DNA of 64,000 bases, from positions 62,001 to 126,000 of the forward strand of contig AGIG01000027.1 in NCBI GenBank assembly GCA_000227525.2. The letters are read 5' to 3'. Position numbers and translations under genes: made by a program. Below, piece by piece: positions 19,695 to 29,063 of the stretch (positions are counted from its first letter, which is position 1; every line of letters begins with the position of its first letter). The notes beneath the pieces were generated by a model. That model searched no databases and was not told where the DNA came from. It worked only from the letters and a program-made list of their open reading frames with translations. This DNA comes from a gamma proteobacterium HIMB30 (GTDB lineage: Bacteria; Pseudomonadota; Gammaproteobacteria; Pseudomonadales; Litorivicinaceae).

Positions 19695-20527
19695 CGTTTA
19701 GATCTCACGCTGCCTACCTTTTGTTTTAAAAGTTCGAACATCGGCCGGTGGATTGGGATCGACGTCCAACTTTCAAGATGTGCTTCGAATTCGTGCTCCC
19801 CCACTCTCTCGAAAAACTCTGCGAGGACAGGTGTTACGTAGTTTTTTTTTCCGATACTTGACCAGTCGTTGGTATACCTCCTACCCTCAGTTATCTCCAC
19901 GCCCGTTAAACGGAGACATTCAGATAAAGCAAACTGCTCTACGGTGTGAGCCTCTACATAATTCGATAATCTTTTGAATAGTTCGAATGCCTGATCGATT
20001 AGTGCGATGTTTTCGTGGCTCATTCCTATGATGGCCGATCCATACATTCGCGACTCTTGGTCTAGCGTGTAGACGCCTTCAGACCATGTCAACTGGCGGT
20101 TGGATAGGCCCTCTTCGAATCGTTTGATACTTCTGTTTCTCGTCCCAAATATTAGGCCCTCGTCTCGGTACATGACAGCGAGTCCCGCATGTAGTGGTTC
20201 GATCAAATCACTTGGGTCGCGGGTCCAGTACATATCGGTGTCGAGCAACACGTGACTGTCTGCATCTGTGAGGGAAGCAGCCCATACAAAGCCTTTCAGT
20301 TTTATTCCGAAATGGTCAGCACCGCTACCGCCCCACTTTTTTTTCTTCAGAGCGTCGAGATGCAAAATTTCGACAGGATAGGCATCAAACAGTTGAGGAT
20401 GATCTGTAACCAAAGTGATTTTTCTTTCAGCGATCCCGAATTTCGAGATTAACCGTAAGATCTGGTACTTCGCCCCATGTTGATAGCCAATGTGAGGTCC
20501 GTAGGCGATGATGATATGGTGGATCAT
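19691..20527 (-). CDS. Putative GT-A glycosyltransferase
   Basis: A 278-residue protein. The clearest motif is VLLDTDMYWTRDP (around residue 95), a D-x-D metal/nucleotide-sugar site followed by the pattern seen in family-8-like and Anp1-like transferases. The ATG at 20527 (MIHHIIIAYGPHIGYQHG) is preferred over an upstream in-frame start because it gives the usual 4-bp overlap with the GT25 gene. Family placement is tentative. Confidence 0.65.
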   Translation of the reverse strand: MIHHIIIAYGPHIGYQHGAKYQILRLISKFGIAERKITLVTDHPQLFDAYPVEILHLDALKKKKWGGSGADHFGIKLKGFVWAASLTDADSHVLLDTDMYWTRDPSDLIEPLHAGLAVMYRDEGLIFGTRNRSIKRFEEGLSNRQLTWSEGVYTLDQESRMYGSAIIGMSHENIALIDQAFELFKRLSNYVEAHTVEQFALSECLRLTGVEITEGRRYTNDWSSIGKKNYVTPVLAEFFERVGEHEFEAHLESWTSIPIHRPMFELLKQKVGSVRSKR

Positions 20528-21336
20528 GTATTTTTCCGCCTCCTGTGAAGCAGTCTTGCGTAAATTCTTGGCAGTATTTGTCGGCGCCATCTGTTATAGC
20601 GGTATTTGACCCATAAAAAAAATAAACTGTGTTTTGCTCTACTGTCATCCAATGATGTTTTGAACTGACCGGTGATTGAGCCCTGTGTGGCTAATGGAAT
20701 TCCGGTCCAGTAATGAGTAATCCCAAGTTTCTGATCGATAGACGCAAGGAAGTGATCAGCTGGTTTATCAATGCGGTGTTCGGCGCACCAATCTAGACGC
20801 TTCTGTGCGGCGGACTGTTCGATGATATAGGCTTCCGCTGTGGATAGCGGATGTTCAATTAAGTCTGTAGGAGATGCTTTGAGAAAGGGGGTCGTAGCTT
20901 TGTTATCTGCGCCTCCGACGAACAATAAAAAAGGTCCAGAAGGGAGATTTTTGGACGTCAAAATTTGGTTAAGAACTATTGAGAATTGAGCAAATAAAAT
21001 TGCATCGTCCTCCAGTACCAAGGCCAGCCTGTCGCCCGATGCAAGTAACCTTCGCTGCGCTTCTAAATGCTTTAGGACCGTAGAAACACTTTTGCGTGGA
21101 AGTTTTTTTTCATCTACTCGAGCCAGGTCTTCTTCAGTAAGCTTATCGACGTCGTAGTCCCATATAAACTCGATATCCAAGCCAAATTCTTTTGCCTGTT
21201 TGCTGATGTTCGCTTGACGATCCCCGAAGGAAGTGACAGACACGACATATGTCTTCAGTTCCGAGAGTTTGCTTCCAGGCTTCGCATTCATACCGAGTAG
21301 TGTAAGCGAAGTCGCGTTGTTGGTGTAAATATTCAC
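20524..21336 (-). CDS. Glycosyltransferase family 25 (LgtB/LPS type)
   Basis: A 270-residue protein with the GT25 pattern: an N-terminal strand YVVSVTSFGDRQANISKQ, LKHLEAQRRLL, and the diagnostic LALVLEDDAIL metal motif (near residue 110). The C-terminus is very basic (RRQILPRIYARLLHRRR) and may bind membrane. The frame opens at GTG 21336; ATG 21291 is an alternative and neither has a strong ribosome binding site. It is the first gene of the six-gene minus-strand operon, divergent from gmd. Confidence 0.8.
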   Translation of the reverse strand: MNIYTNNATSLTLLGMNAKPGSKLSELKTYVVSVTSFGDRQANISKQAKEFGLDIEFIWDYDVDKLTEEDLARVDEKKLPRKSVSTVLKHLEAQRRLLASGDRLALVLEDDAILFAQFSIVLNQILTSKNLPSGPFLLFVGGADNKATTPFLKASPTDLIEHPLSTAEAYIIEQSAAQKRLDWCAEHRIDKPADHFLASIDQKLGITHYWTGIPLATQGSITGQFKTSLDDSRAKHSLFFLWVKYRYNRWRRQILPRIYARLLHRRRKNT

Positions 21337-21896
21337 TTTTTGTAGTACCGATATTTAACGAGTGTTCCATATGATGCAACGCGGTGCATAAATAGGTTAG
21401 AGGGCTTTTTGGTTATTAGGCTGTAACTCAGCATAACTACCTAAGCAGGCTGCTGATTTCGAGCTGTGATGCGGCCCTTGACCCCCTGCTAAGGCTTCCC
21501 AGCTTGAATGGCGTTCCTGGTTCGCAAGAACCGTTATAGTTTCTAAAACAATTGCTTTCGAACAGTCTTGGTAACAAACCACCATTGTTGATGAGTCGAC
21601 GTTGGAAGTTGAAATAGCCTCGGGTGGGCGCGCTAGATCTAACTCGATCATTCTCATAGTGGCGCAAATTCTTCTTTATTTGTACCATCTTTATATTCGA
21701 GAAAAACAAACTCGGATCTTGGAGTCCTCTAATGAAAACTCAAAAAATTGATCCTTATCTATGGTCCTCTAATTAGAAGAAATTCCATTCAGGGGCTTTT
21801 CCGTAACCTAACTATTCGCTCGAGTGAATGGATGGTTATGGACTATTTTTGTCTCAAAAAAGTGTTACGCTCATATTGTTTATCGAAGGAAAATAA
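21337..21896. other. Divergent intergenic region GT25 operon / gmd
   Basis: No gene is supported; two minus-strand frames (21397-21657, 21437-21709) show no recognisable family. GTCCTCTAAT is directly repeated at 21724-21733 and 21764-21773. An imperfect 16-bp palindrome (21814-21829, centred on CTCGAG) lies 19 bp before the gmd -35 box. Confidence 0.4.
21849..21890 (+). promoter_or_regulatory. Predicted promoter and ribosome binding site of gmd
   Basis: TTGTCT (21849-21854), 17-bp spacer, CATATT (21872-21877); AAGGA at 21886-21890 is 6 nt before the gmd ATG. The spacing is good, with -10 agreement at four of six bases. Confidence 0.5.
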
Positions 21897-22994
21897 ATGA
21901 AGAGAGCTCTGATAACAGGTATCACGGGTCAGGATGGTTCTTACTTGGCCGAATTCTTGTTAGAGAAAGGTTATGAGGTTCATGGTATTAAGCGAAGGTC
22001 TTCCTCGCTCAACACCCATAGGATAGATCATCTTTATCAAGATCCACACGTGGAGACCAGGAGTCTAAAACTTCACTATGGTGATCTTTCAGATTCTACC
22101 AACTTGACGCGAATTTTGGATGAAGTGAGGCCAACTGAAGTCTATAACTTGGCCGCTCAATCGCACGTATCCGTCTCTTTTGAATCGCCCGAATATACTG
22201 CGGATATCGACGCATTGGGTACGCTTCGACTTTTGGAGGGAATAAGATTTTTGAACCTTAAAGATTGTAGGTTTTATCAAGCTTCGACGTCAGAGTTGTA
22301 TGGGTACGTACAGGAAATCCCTCAGCGAGAAAGTACGCCGTTTTACCCTAGATCCCCATATGCGGTAGCTAAGCTTTATGCGTATTGGATTACCGTAAAC
22401 TATCGCGAAGCCTATAACATGTTCGCTTGTAACGGCATTTTATTTAATCACGAGTCTAAAAGGCGTGGAGAAACTTTTGTAACGAGAAAGATTAGCTCAG
22501 GGTTGTGCTCTGTAGCGCTAGGTTTAGCTGAGTGTGTTTACCTAGGTAATTTAGATGCGAAAAGAGATTGGGGGCACGCGAAGGACTATGTTGAGATGCA
22601 GTGGATGATGCTTCAGCAAGAGACTCCTATGGATCTAGTGGTCGCAACGGGTAAGCAAACCACGGTAAGGGCCTTCGTGGAATTGACTGCAAATGAAATT
22701 GGCTTCGAGATTGTGTGGGACGGCACAGGACCTTCTGAAATCGGTAAAGTGGGGTCTGTTGCAGATCCTGCTCGCTGTCCATTTATTAAGGAGGGAAACA
22801 CGGTGGTTCGGGTAGATGAGCGTTATTACCGTCCGGCAGAGGTGGATACCCTCTTGGGTGATCCAAGCCAAGCAAAATCTTTATTGGGCTGGGATCCGAA
22901 AATAAGTCTCCCGGAGTTGATTGCAGAAATGGTCGAAAGCGATTACCAGGCTGCCTCTAAAACGAGGTTATTGAGAGAATCAGGGCTGCTTTGA
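21897..22994 (+). CDS. gmd: GDP-mannose 4,6-dehydratase
   Basis: A 365-residue short-chain dehydrogenase that converts GDP-mannose to GDP-4-keto-6-deoxymannose, the first step to GDP-L-fucose and related sugars. [12 protein letters not shown] gives the NADP-binding loop. The catalytic elements are STSELYG and the Y-x3-K pair in [27 protein letters not shown] is highly typical of Gmd, as is [13 protein letters not shown]. It is followed 10 bp later by fcl. ManC at 57-58.6 kb would supply GDP-mannose; no phosphomannomutase is in the window. Confidence 0.96.
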   Translation: MKRALITGITGQDGSYLAEFLLEKGYEVHGIKRRSSSLNTHRIDHLYQDPHVETRSLKLHYGDLSDSTNLTRILDEVRPTEVYNLAAQSHVSVSFESPEYTADIDALGTLRLLEGIRFLNLKDCRFYQASTSELYGYVQEIPQRESTPFYPRSPYAVAKLYAYWITVNYREAYNMFACNGILFNHESKRRGETFVTRKISSGLCSVALGLAECVYLGNLDAKRDWGHAKDYVEMQWMMLQQETPMDLVVATGKQTTVRAFVELTANEIGFEIVWDGTGPSEIGKVGSVADPARCPFIKEGNTVVRVDERYYRPAEVDTLLGDPSQAKSLLGWDPKISLPELIAEMVESDYQAASKTRLLRESGLL

Positions 22995-23004
22995 GGCTAA
23001 AGAT

Positions 23005-23982
23005 ATGGAAGGCATGGTAGATGTCAGCAACCAAGGGAAAATACTTGTTCTCGGAGCTTCTGGAATGGTGGGATCTGCGATTGGGCGTGCACTTGTCGAG
23101 AAGTATGGAAAGGAAAAAGTTCTTTTGGCAACACGAGATTCCGTTGATCTTCGGAATCAGTCTGAGACCCGAAATTTTATGTTTGCAGCCCGGCCGAAAT
23201 GTGTATTTTTGGCAGCTGCAAAAGTTGGGGGTATTTATGCTAACCAAGTTTATCCGAAGAATTTTATCCATGACAATTTAGGTATTGCAATTAATGCAAT
23301 TGAAGCGCTGTACGATTCTGGTTGCGAAAGACTGATTAACTTGGGGTCGTCTTGCATATATCCGTGCGAAACCACTCAGCCGATCCCTGAGGCAGCACTT
23401 TTGAGTGGTGCGTTAGAGTCGACTAATGAGCCATATGCGGTAGCTAAAATTGCTGGTATCAAATTGTGCGAGTCTTACAATCGGCAATTTGGGACGGACT
23501 TTAGATCCCTGATGCCGTGCAATTTATACGGGCCCGGTGATAATTACGATCCCACGGAAAGCCACGTAATTCCTGCTTTAATTAGACGATTTCATGAGGC
23601 GAAGGTTGACAGACTAACATCTGTTGAGGTTTGGGGTTCTGGAAAAGTATTCCGTGAATTTTTAAACGTCGAAGACCTTGCTGACGCATGTATATTGGCG
23701 AGCGAAATATCCAGAAATTCATGGGAAAAATTGATCGAGAGCCCGATGTGTTCGCATGTAAACATTGGTTCTGGCGAAAGGATTTTAATTTCAGATTTAG
23801 CAAGGATGTTGAGCGATATCATTGGGTATGATGGTGAAATTGTTTTTGACGAGTCTATGCCCGATGGGGTCTTCGAAAAGACTATGGACATAACTAAGAT
23901 TTCATCGATTGGATGGAGTCCAAAAATTAGCTTGAAGGCGGGACTTACGACGGCCTATCGTGATTTTTTAAATAGGCTTTAG
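23005..23982 (+). CDS. fcl: GDP-L-fucose synthase
   Basis: A 325-residue epimerase-reductase that turns GDP-4-keto-6-deoxymannose into GDP-L-fucose. The protein has LVLGASGMVGSAI (NADP loop), AAKVGGIYAN, the SSCIYP serine region with the conserved Cys, and PYAVAKIAGIKLCESYN with the catalytic Y-x3-K. Length is usual for the family. It is paired with gmd. The start at 23005 (MEGMVDV) is uncertain; ATG 23014 is also in frame. Confidence 0.93.
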   Translation: MEGMVDVSNQGKILVLGASGMVGSAIGRALVEKYGKEKVLLATRDSVDLRNQSETRNFMFAARPKCVFLAAAKVGGIYANQVYPKNFIHDNLGIAINAIEALYDSGCERLINLGSSCIYPCETTQPIPEAALLSGALESTNEPYAVAKIAGIKLCESYNRQFGTDFRSLMPCNLYGPGDNYDPTESHVIPALIRRFHEAKVDRLTSVEVWGSGKVFREFLNVEDLADACILASEISRNSWEKLIESPMCSHVNIGSGERILISDLARMLSDIIGYDGEIVFDESMPDGVFEKTMDITKISSIGWSPKISLKAGLTTAYRDFLNRL

Positions 23983-24037
23983 TTGTGGTAGGTTCTCAAA
24001 AACTAAGGGGTTGCTGTGTTACAAACAGCTAATCCAA

Positions 24038-24724
24038 CTATTCAAAATTCACAATCAATTTTATCCAGTCGGAGGGCGTTTGCTGTTGTTTCCGTCTTAC
24101 GCGTTTCTCTGGCAGGTTGATATTGAGCTTTAAGAAATTACAAAGCTCCTCTTGGCGTTCCCAGATATGAGAATAAGAAATACCAAACACGGCATGATGC
24201 CTCGCAAAGGTACTCCATTGGAGTACCTGTTGATGCGTGTTGAGGTAATCCTCGGGATTTATGTTGCATCCTAAGCAATCGTTTAAATCCCAAATTAAAT
24301 TTGCTCCGAATTGTTTTTTTTCGCTCTTTTTCCAAACTTCCCAAAAACTATCTCTGACTTCGTCTGGGTTTCTATATAAAAAGACGAAGCGTGCGTGGGG
24401 TATTGCTACTTTAATTGAATCGGGTAATCGATGCGTATGGAATACAAGTTTTTTATTCGATCTCCTAGTGCTTTTTTCAATTTCAACTGAATCTGAATGC
24501 ACGAGGCTGCAGACCCACTGCTCCTTCAATATCTTAAACGTTAAACTTTTCGCCCTTAGCTCGCGGGCAACTGCTTGAGATATTGATTTTGAGAGGAGTG
24601 TGCTCCCACATCTCCCTACGCTGGCGACGACGATAGGAGTGACTCCGCAGGATCTAGCGACGCTTTGAAGAAAACCGCTTTGTACTAAAACTATTTGTAG
24701 TAAGTGTTTTACGATTTTTCTCAT
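24038..24724 (-). CDS. Sulfotransferase-family protein
   Basis: A 228-residue protein with the two PAPS-binding elements of sulfotransferases: VVASVGRCGSTLLSKSI (5'-phosphosulfate loop, about residues 33-49) and ARFVFLYRNPDEVRDSFWE (3'-phosphate site, about residues 111-130). It is the only minus-strand gene between 21.9 and 52 kb, lying convergent to fcl. It could sulfate the glycan built by the cluster, but the acceptor is not inferable and it is short for the family. Confidence 0.7.
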   Translation of the reverse strand: MRKIVKHLLQIVLVQSGFLQSVARSCGVTPIVVASVGRCGSTLLSKSISQAVARELRAKSLTFKILKEQWVCSLVHSDSVEIEKSTRRSNKKLVFHTHRLPDSIKVAIPHARFVFLYRNPDEVRDSFWEVWKKSEKKQFGANLIWDLNDCLGCNINPEDYLNTHQQVLQWSTFARHHAVFGISYSHIWERQEELCNFLKLNINLPEKRVRRKQQQTPSDWIKLIVNFE

Positions 24725-24992
24725 ATCAAGTCACAGATTAAAAAGAATTAGTCTGCCATATCGATTTGAGGTAGGCTATCATTCGGTTAGTAGATAGTTA
24801 ATCAAAAAGACGCGCTGATATAATGATGGGTGCTGACTGGTAGTTGGCTACGACTACGCGATAGTTTTGAATCTTCACGTGTGCAAGAGTAAGCGACACT
24901 CTTTATTGTACAACGTACTACTAATCCCAAGAGATAAGCGAGGCCTTCAATAATCCTTTGGTTTCGGGTCATCTAGAAGCGTTTCGGAATTA
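24725..24992. promoter_or_regulatory. Leader region of the long glycan operon
   Basis: TATAAT at 24819-24824 is a perfect -10 box, but the -35 is poor. Downstream a hairpin AAGAGT/ACTCTT (24885-24890 with 24898-24903, 7-nt loop) is followed by TTATT, which could be a leader attenuator. The likely operon start is therefore here, about 170 nt before the aldolase gene. No RfaH/JUMPstart-type element was found. Confidence 0.4.
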
Positions 24993-26597
24993 ATGAACAT
25001 GAAAATTTTAGACTGTACTCTAAGAGATGGTGGCTATTACAACTCGTGGAATTTTGATCAACGGTTGGTAGAGAGTTACCTACAGGGAATGGTAAGTGCC
25101 GGCGTTGACGTTGTAGAGATAGGTTTTAGATTTGCTGTGGTTGATCCCAGATACGGTGCCTACGCAACATCCGGCGACCACTTTCTGACGCTTCTTGATC
25201 TTCCTCCTCAGCTTGAGTACGCAGTCATGATCAACGCTACAGACTTTGTTAGTCAAGGCAAACTTGATCGAGACTTACTCGAACAAATATTCCCAAATTC
25301 CAGTGACAAAAGCCCTGTATCCATCGTGCGGATAGCAGTTGATGCAAAGATGGCCCTGGATGTCGGTGAACTGATAAACGCGGTGAATCAGAAAGGTTTT
25401 CGTGTCTTCCTGAATTGCATGCAGATTTCGGAGATGACTCCTGCGGAGCTGACAACGCTGCTGAGAGCGCTGGAATACGATAACTTGACTGCCATTTACT
25501 TTGCAGACAGTTTAGGGAAATTGAATCCGACCTCTACTATCGAGTTGTGTTCGATTTTCTCTGACTTAAGCCCAATTCAGTTCGGCATTCACGCACACAA
25601 TAATAAGGGGTTGGCACTAGAGAATTCATTAACTGCACTCCAGTATGGTGCGACCTGGGTTGATTCAACAATGCTGGGAATGGGCAGGGGTCCGGGGAAC
25701 ACTCGAACTGAAGAACTATTGCTTTCAACAAAGCCACCGATCGGAGATTCGCTGGAGTTAAATAATCTGTTCACATCATTATTCGAGGATTTTTACCCGC
25801 TGCAAGAAGAATATCGTTGGGGGCCGAACGTTTTTTATTTTGCCTCCGCCTTAGGCGGAGTCCATCCGACATATATTCAGCGGATGCTGGACGATAATAA
25901 TTTGTCAAACATGGAGCGATTGAGAGCTGCTTTCCGGCTTACAGAAGTAAGCGCACAGCGGTTCAAGAGCGATCGCCTCGACAACGTGGTTTCTTCACTG
26001 CTAGTGCAGCAGCGTTGGGGTGATGGGGGGGGACTTGATGATTGCGTTCAACCGAACGTAATTTTGCTGGGAAAAGGCGAAAGCGTTTTACAGAACTCTA
26101 CAGCGATCAGGGCCGCAGCTCGTAAGTTGAGTGCGACAGTTGTATCGGTTAACCAGCCAATCTCAGCGCTAGCAGACATTGTGTCTCTTGTGTGTGTGAG
26201 CAGCATGGCTAAGGCTTCGCATGAAATGCCTTCCAGAATGTTAGGCCGCTATCAAGTCGTGGCCCCTGTATCAAGGATTGCTGCCGAGAGATTTTTGGTT
26301 GACGCAAATGTAATTGATTTTGGATTGGCGGTTGAGGACCAATTTTCTGTTGAGGACGACTACTGCACTACACCAGATGATTTGGGTCTAGCCTATGCTC
26401 TAGGGGTTGTCACTCGTGGCGGAGCAAAAAGAGTTTATCTCGCTGGCTTCGATGATTCTCCTGACCAAGACTTTTTGAAAGATAGATTGCGGAACATTGT
26501 GGTGAAGTTTGAAGTAGATACCGGAGTCACAGTGATTAGCTTAGTGGGGAGAACCTCAGGGGTAGCTCACGAAAATATATATGACATTATCCGATAA
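24993..26597 (+). CDS. HMGL-type aldolase with extra C-terminal domain
   Basis: A 534-residue protein. Residues 1 to about 300 form a DRE-TIM metallolyase barrel (isopropylmalate synthase/4-hydroxy-2-oxovalerate aldolase group): D7-x-T-L-R-D-G at the start, ADSLGKLNP near 171, and the metal-binding H200-x-H202. Residues about 355-534 are a separate Rossmann-like domain with VILLGKGES (356-364) and RVYLAGFDDS (480-489). This layout recalls the GT42/DUF115-like fold, also seen in the protein at 40406. Such barrels condense pyruvate- or acyl-type donors with aldehydes. Beside a CMP-Kdo-synthetase-like gene (17-bp overlap), I infer that it makes a 2-keto-3-deoxy sugar acid. The actual reaction is unknown. 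Confidence 0.7.
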   Translation: MNMKILDCTLRDGGYYNSWNFDQRLVESYLQGMVSAGVDVVEIGFRFAVVDPRYGAYATSGDHFLTLLDLPPQLEYAVMINATDFVSQGKLDRDLLEQIFPNSSDKSPVSIVRIAVDAKMALDVGELINAVNQKGFRVFLNCMQISEMTPAELTTLLRALEYDNLTAIYFADSLGKLNPTSTIELCSIFSDLSPIQFGIHAHNNKGLALENSLTALQYGATWVDSTMLGMGRGPGNTRTEELLLSTKPPIGDSLELNNLFTSLFEDFYPLQEEYRWGPNVFYFASALGGVHPTYIQRMLDDNNLSNMERLRAAFRLTEVSAQRFKSDRLDNVVSSLLVQQRWGDGGGLDDCVQPNVILLGKGESVLQNSTAIRAAARKLSATVVSVNQPISALADIVSLVCVSSMAKASHEMPSRMLGRYQVVAPVSRIAAERFLVDANVIDFGLAVEDQFSVEDDYCTTPDDLGLAYALGVVTRGGAKRVYLAGFDDSPDQDFLKDRLRNIVVKFEVDTGVTVISLVGRTSGVAHENIYDIIR

Positions 26598-27333
26598 CGT
26601 TGTAATCGTAATACCCGCCAGGAGAGCTTCGAGTCGTTTCCCGTCTAAACCTTTGGCGCTGATCCACGGGGTACCGATGGTGGTGAGGGTGGCGCAGCGA
26701 GCCAAGAAGGTATCTAACGTCGACAGAATCTACGTTGCGACAGACGACGATGAGATTAAGACAGTGTGTGAGGATTATGGTTTCGACGCTCTGATGACAA
26801 GTCAAGATTGTCCTACGGGGACAGATAGAGTCGCTGAGGTTGCTTCACGGATTGACGCTGATATCTTTATTAATGTCCAGGGTGATGAACCTATGGTTTC
26901 CCCCGCTGCAATAGAGTCAGTGGTCACCCGTATGAGACTTTCAACGGATAATGTTGTGAATTGCTTTTCCAGTTTCCCTCAACATCGGAAGAGCCACATT
27001 AGTTCGCCAAGAGTTGTTGTGTCCGAAGATAGAAGATTAATCTATGCCAGCCGGGCTGATATTCCCGCATCAAAAGAGGGTCCGTCTAAAGTCCTAAATC
27101 GTCAAGTCTGTATTTATGGCTTTAATAAAGATCATTTGCGCTTTTTTCGAGAAGATTATCCGAGTAAATCACCTTTAGAATCATTGGAGGATATCGAGAT
27201 TCTTAGATTTTTGGAGGCTGGATGGCGGATTGATATGTTGGAAGTTCCGGATGACGGAATCGCAGTTGATTTTCCTTGGCAAGTTTCAGAGGTTGAAAGT
27301 TTGGTGGATGAGACTTTTTGGGATTGCCCTTAA
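26581..27333 (+). CDS. CMP-Kdo synthetase-like cytidylyltransferase (KdsB family)
   Basis: A 250-residue nucleotidyltransferase that in family terms joins CMP to a 3-deoxy-ulosonic acid. KdsB hallmarks are IPARRASSRFPSKPL at the N-terminus, YVATDDDEI, TGTDRVAEV, FINVQGDEPM, and the late ESLEDIEILRFLEAG segment. The start overlaps the aldolase gene. Its coupling to that aldolase, away from the usual Kdo genes, suggests a dedicated role with the aldolase product rather than housekeeping Kdo. The next gene starts on its stop (TAATG). Confidence 0.8.
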   Translation: MTLSDNVVIVIPARRASSRFPSKPLALIHGVPMVVRVAQRAKKVSNVDRIYVATDDDEIKTVCEDYGFDALMTSQDCPTGTDRVAEVASRIDADIFINVQGDEPMVSPAAIESVVTRMRLSTDNVVNCFSSFPQHRKSHISSPRVVVSEDRRLIYASRADIPASKEGPSKVLNRQVCIYGFNKDHLRFFREDYPSKSPLESLEDIEILRFLEAGWRIDMLEVPDDGIAVDFPWQVSEVESLVDETFWDCP

Positions 27334-29063
27334 TGGTGCATTTAATAAGATTTATTTTTGCGACTTTCGATACCCCGCTTATCCGACGGAATATGAATTA
27401 TGCCGGGTTAGTATTAATAGCTGGAGCTCTCGAATTTTTTTCGATATTTTCAATAGTGCCGGTCGCTTCCATTCATTTCGTAGATGGTTTTTTTGAGAAT
27501 CTTCTATTACGAATTGATACGACGCCATTTATTGGTTTTGCATTTCAAAAATTGAATATATTAAGAGACAAATTTTTTTTTACTTTGTTGCTTGTTATTT
27601 TTCTGTTAGCGGTATCTCTTTTTAAGTTCTACGTTAATAAATACATGCTTATGTTGGGCGTTATGGTTGAATCTCATATATGTAAAGCCAGATTGCTCTC
27701 GCATTTGCACAGACCTCTTCGTGAAACCTGGATGGTCCCGCCGTCGGACGCTGTTTCGAAGATCCTGCATGATTCGGCTGTCATAACCAATGAGTTTGTG
27801 ATGCCTTTGTATGTAATTTTATTGAACGTTTTGATGGGATTTGGCGTTTGCGCGGCTATTGTGTATGTTTTTCCTGGTTCAGGATTATTGTTTCTCAGCG
27901 TTGCGGTTCTTTTTGTTATTGCGATTTCTAAGTTGGCATCTGCTTATGTCGGTAGGCTGGGTGAGCAAAGGGTAGCTGAGAATCAAGCCAGGTATTCTTC
28001 TGTAGTGTCCACCGTTAACAATCTACGAATGGTCAGGGCGACCAACAGCGAAAAACCGATCTTTTGGAGATTTTGCCAGCTATCTGATAGGTATGCGTTG
28101 ACCATGGCCGCCATGCGCCTGGTGCTCAGTATTCCCCGCCTATCATTTGAAGCGATCTTATATGTGGGAGTGCTCGTAATTTTAGCGACAGTGGATTTGA
28201 AGCCGAGCGCCGAGCTTGGTGCCGCGGCAGTAGGACTTGTTGTTGCGGTGTTTAGACTGTTACCGGTAGCTTCGCAGCTGGCGAGTGCCTTGGTTAAGAT
28301 TCGGGGAGCGCACAGAATCGCCGAGCGATTTGAAACTGATTTAACTTATGATAAGCCCACCAAAAATGAGCCGAGAAGAACTGATTGTGAGGTGGTCTTT
28401 GAACATGAGATCAATCTCAATAATATTAGCTTCAGATATCCTGAACATAGGCAGGATTTGCTTACTGATCTGAATTACAAATTCCAATTCGCGCAGTGGT
28501 ATTTGATCGAAGGTAAATCGGGTTCCGGTAAGAGTACGATTTTGAATTTGATTTCTGGCATTATTGAGGCGCAGGCAGGCGACGTAAGTATTGATGGTGT
28601 AGATATTGGTTTCTACGCTGAAAGATCTCTTGTAAGTTTTTTTGCATATTCAGGGCAAGAGACATTGATAATGCCGGGAACAATCCAGGCGAATATTTGC
28701 TGTGATCTCGCGGTGAATGCTGATCGGCTACGAACGGTCGTTTCGGTGGCTTGTTTGGAAAATTGGTTAGCAGAAACGGCCGAAGGTTTAGATACGTTAA
28801 TATCGGAGAACGCAGCCAGTATCTCTGGTGGTCAAAAACAGCGAATTGGACTAGCCAGGTGTCTTTATCACTCCAAGGGAGTGCTTCTTTTGGATGAAGC
28901 TACTTCGTCGGTAGATATGGATACTGAGGCTGCTATTTTTAAGCGCATTCGTCAATCTGGGCTTGTGCATACAGTCATCGCTGTTAGTCATTCGAAATCA
29001 ATTCGTGTTTTTTTCGATAAGGTTTTGCAATTAAATAACAATGGACAACTGAAGGTGCTATGA
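27333..29063 (+). CDS. ABC half-transporter (MsbA/PglK-type lipid-oligosaccharide flippase)
   Basis: A 576-residue fusion of a membrane domain (about 1-330, six hydrophobic segments) and an ATPase domain. Seen: Walker A GKSGSGKS (394-401), Q-loop Q442, signature SISGGQ (496-501), Walker B LLLDE (518-522) and H-loop H553. It would act as a homodimer. PglK-type homologues flip lipid-linked oligosaccharides, which fits a glycan locus; MsbA-like lipid A export is the other possibility. ATG 27333 overlaps the previous stop, and the frame extends further only through a TTG at 27318. Confidence 0.85.
   Translation: MVHLIRFIFATFDTPLIRRNMNYAGLVLIAGALEFFSIFSIVPVASIHFVDGFFENLLLRIDTTPFIGFAFQKLNILRDKFFFTLLLVIFLLAVSLFKFYVNKYMLMLGVMVESHICKARLLSHLHRPLRETWMVPPSDAVSKILHDSAVITNEFVMPLYVILLNVLMGFGVCAAIVYVFPGSGLLFLSVAVLFVIAISKLASAYVGRLGEQRVAENQARYSSVVSTVNNLRMVRATNSEKPIFWRFCQLSDRYALTMAAMRLVLSIPRLSFEAILYVGVLVILATVDLKPSAELGAAAVGLVVAVFRLLPVASQLASALVKIRGAHRIAERFETDLTYDKPTKNEPRRTDCEVVFEHEINLNNISFRYPEHRQDLLTDLNYKFQFAQWYLIEGKSGSGKSTILNLISGIIEAQAGDVSIDGVDIGFYAERSLVSFFAYSGQETLIMPGTIQANICCDLAVNADRLRTVVSVACLENWLAETAEGLDTLISENAASISGGQKQRIGLARCLYHSKGVLLLDEATSSVDMDTEAAIFKRIRQSGLVHTVIAVSHSKSIRVFFDKVLQLNNNGQLKVL

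Noticed and set aside
21397-21709. Two minus-strand frames before gmd
   Set aside because: No recognisable family, overlapping each other in different phases; no support as genes.
21337-24992. JUMPstart/ops (RfaH recruitment) element expected before an O-antigen operon
   Set aside because: I looked for GGCGGTAG-type sequence before gmd and before the aldolase gene and found none.
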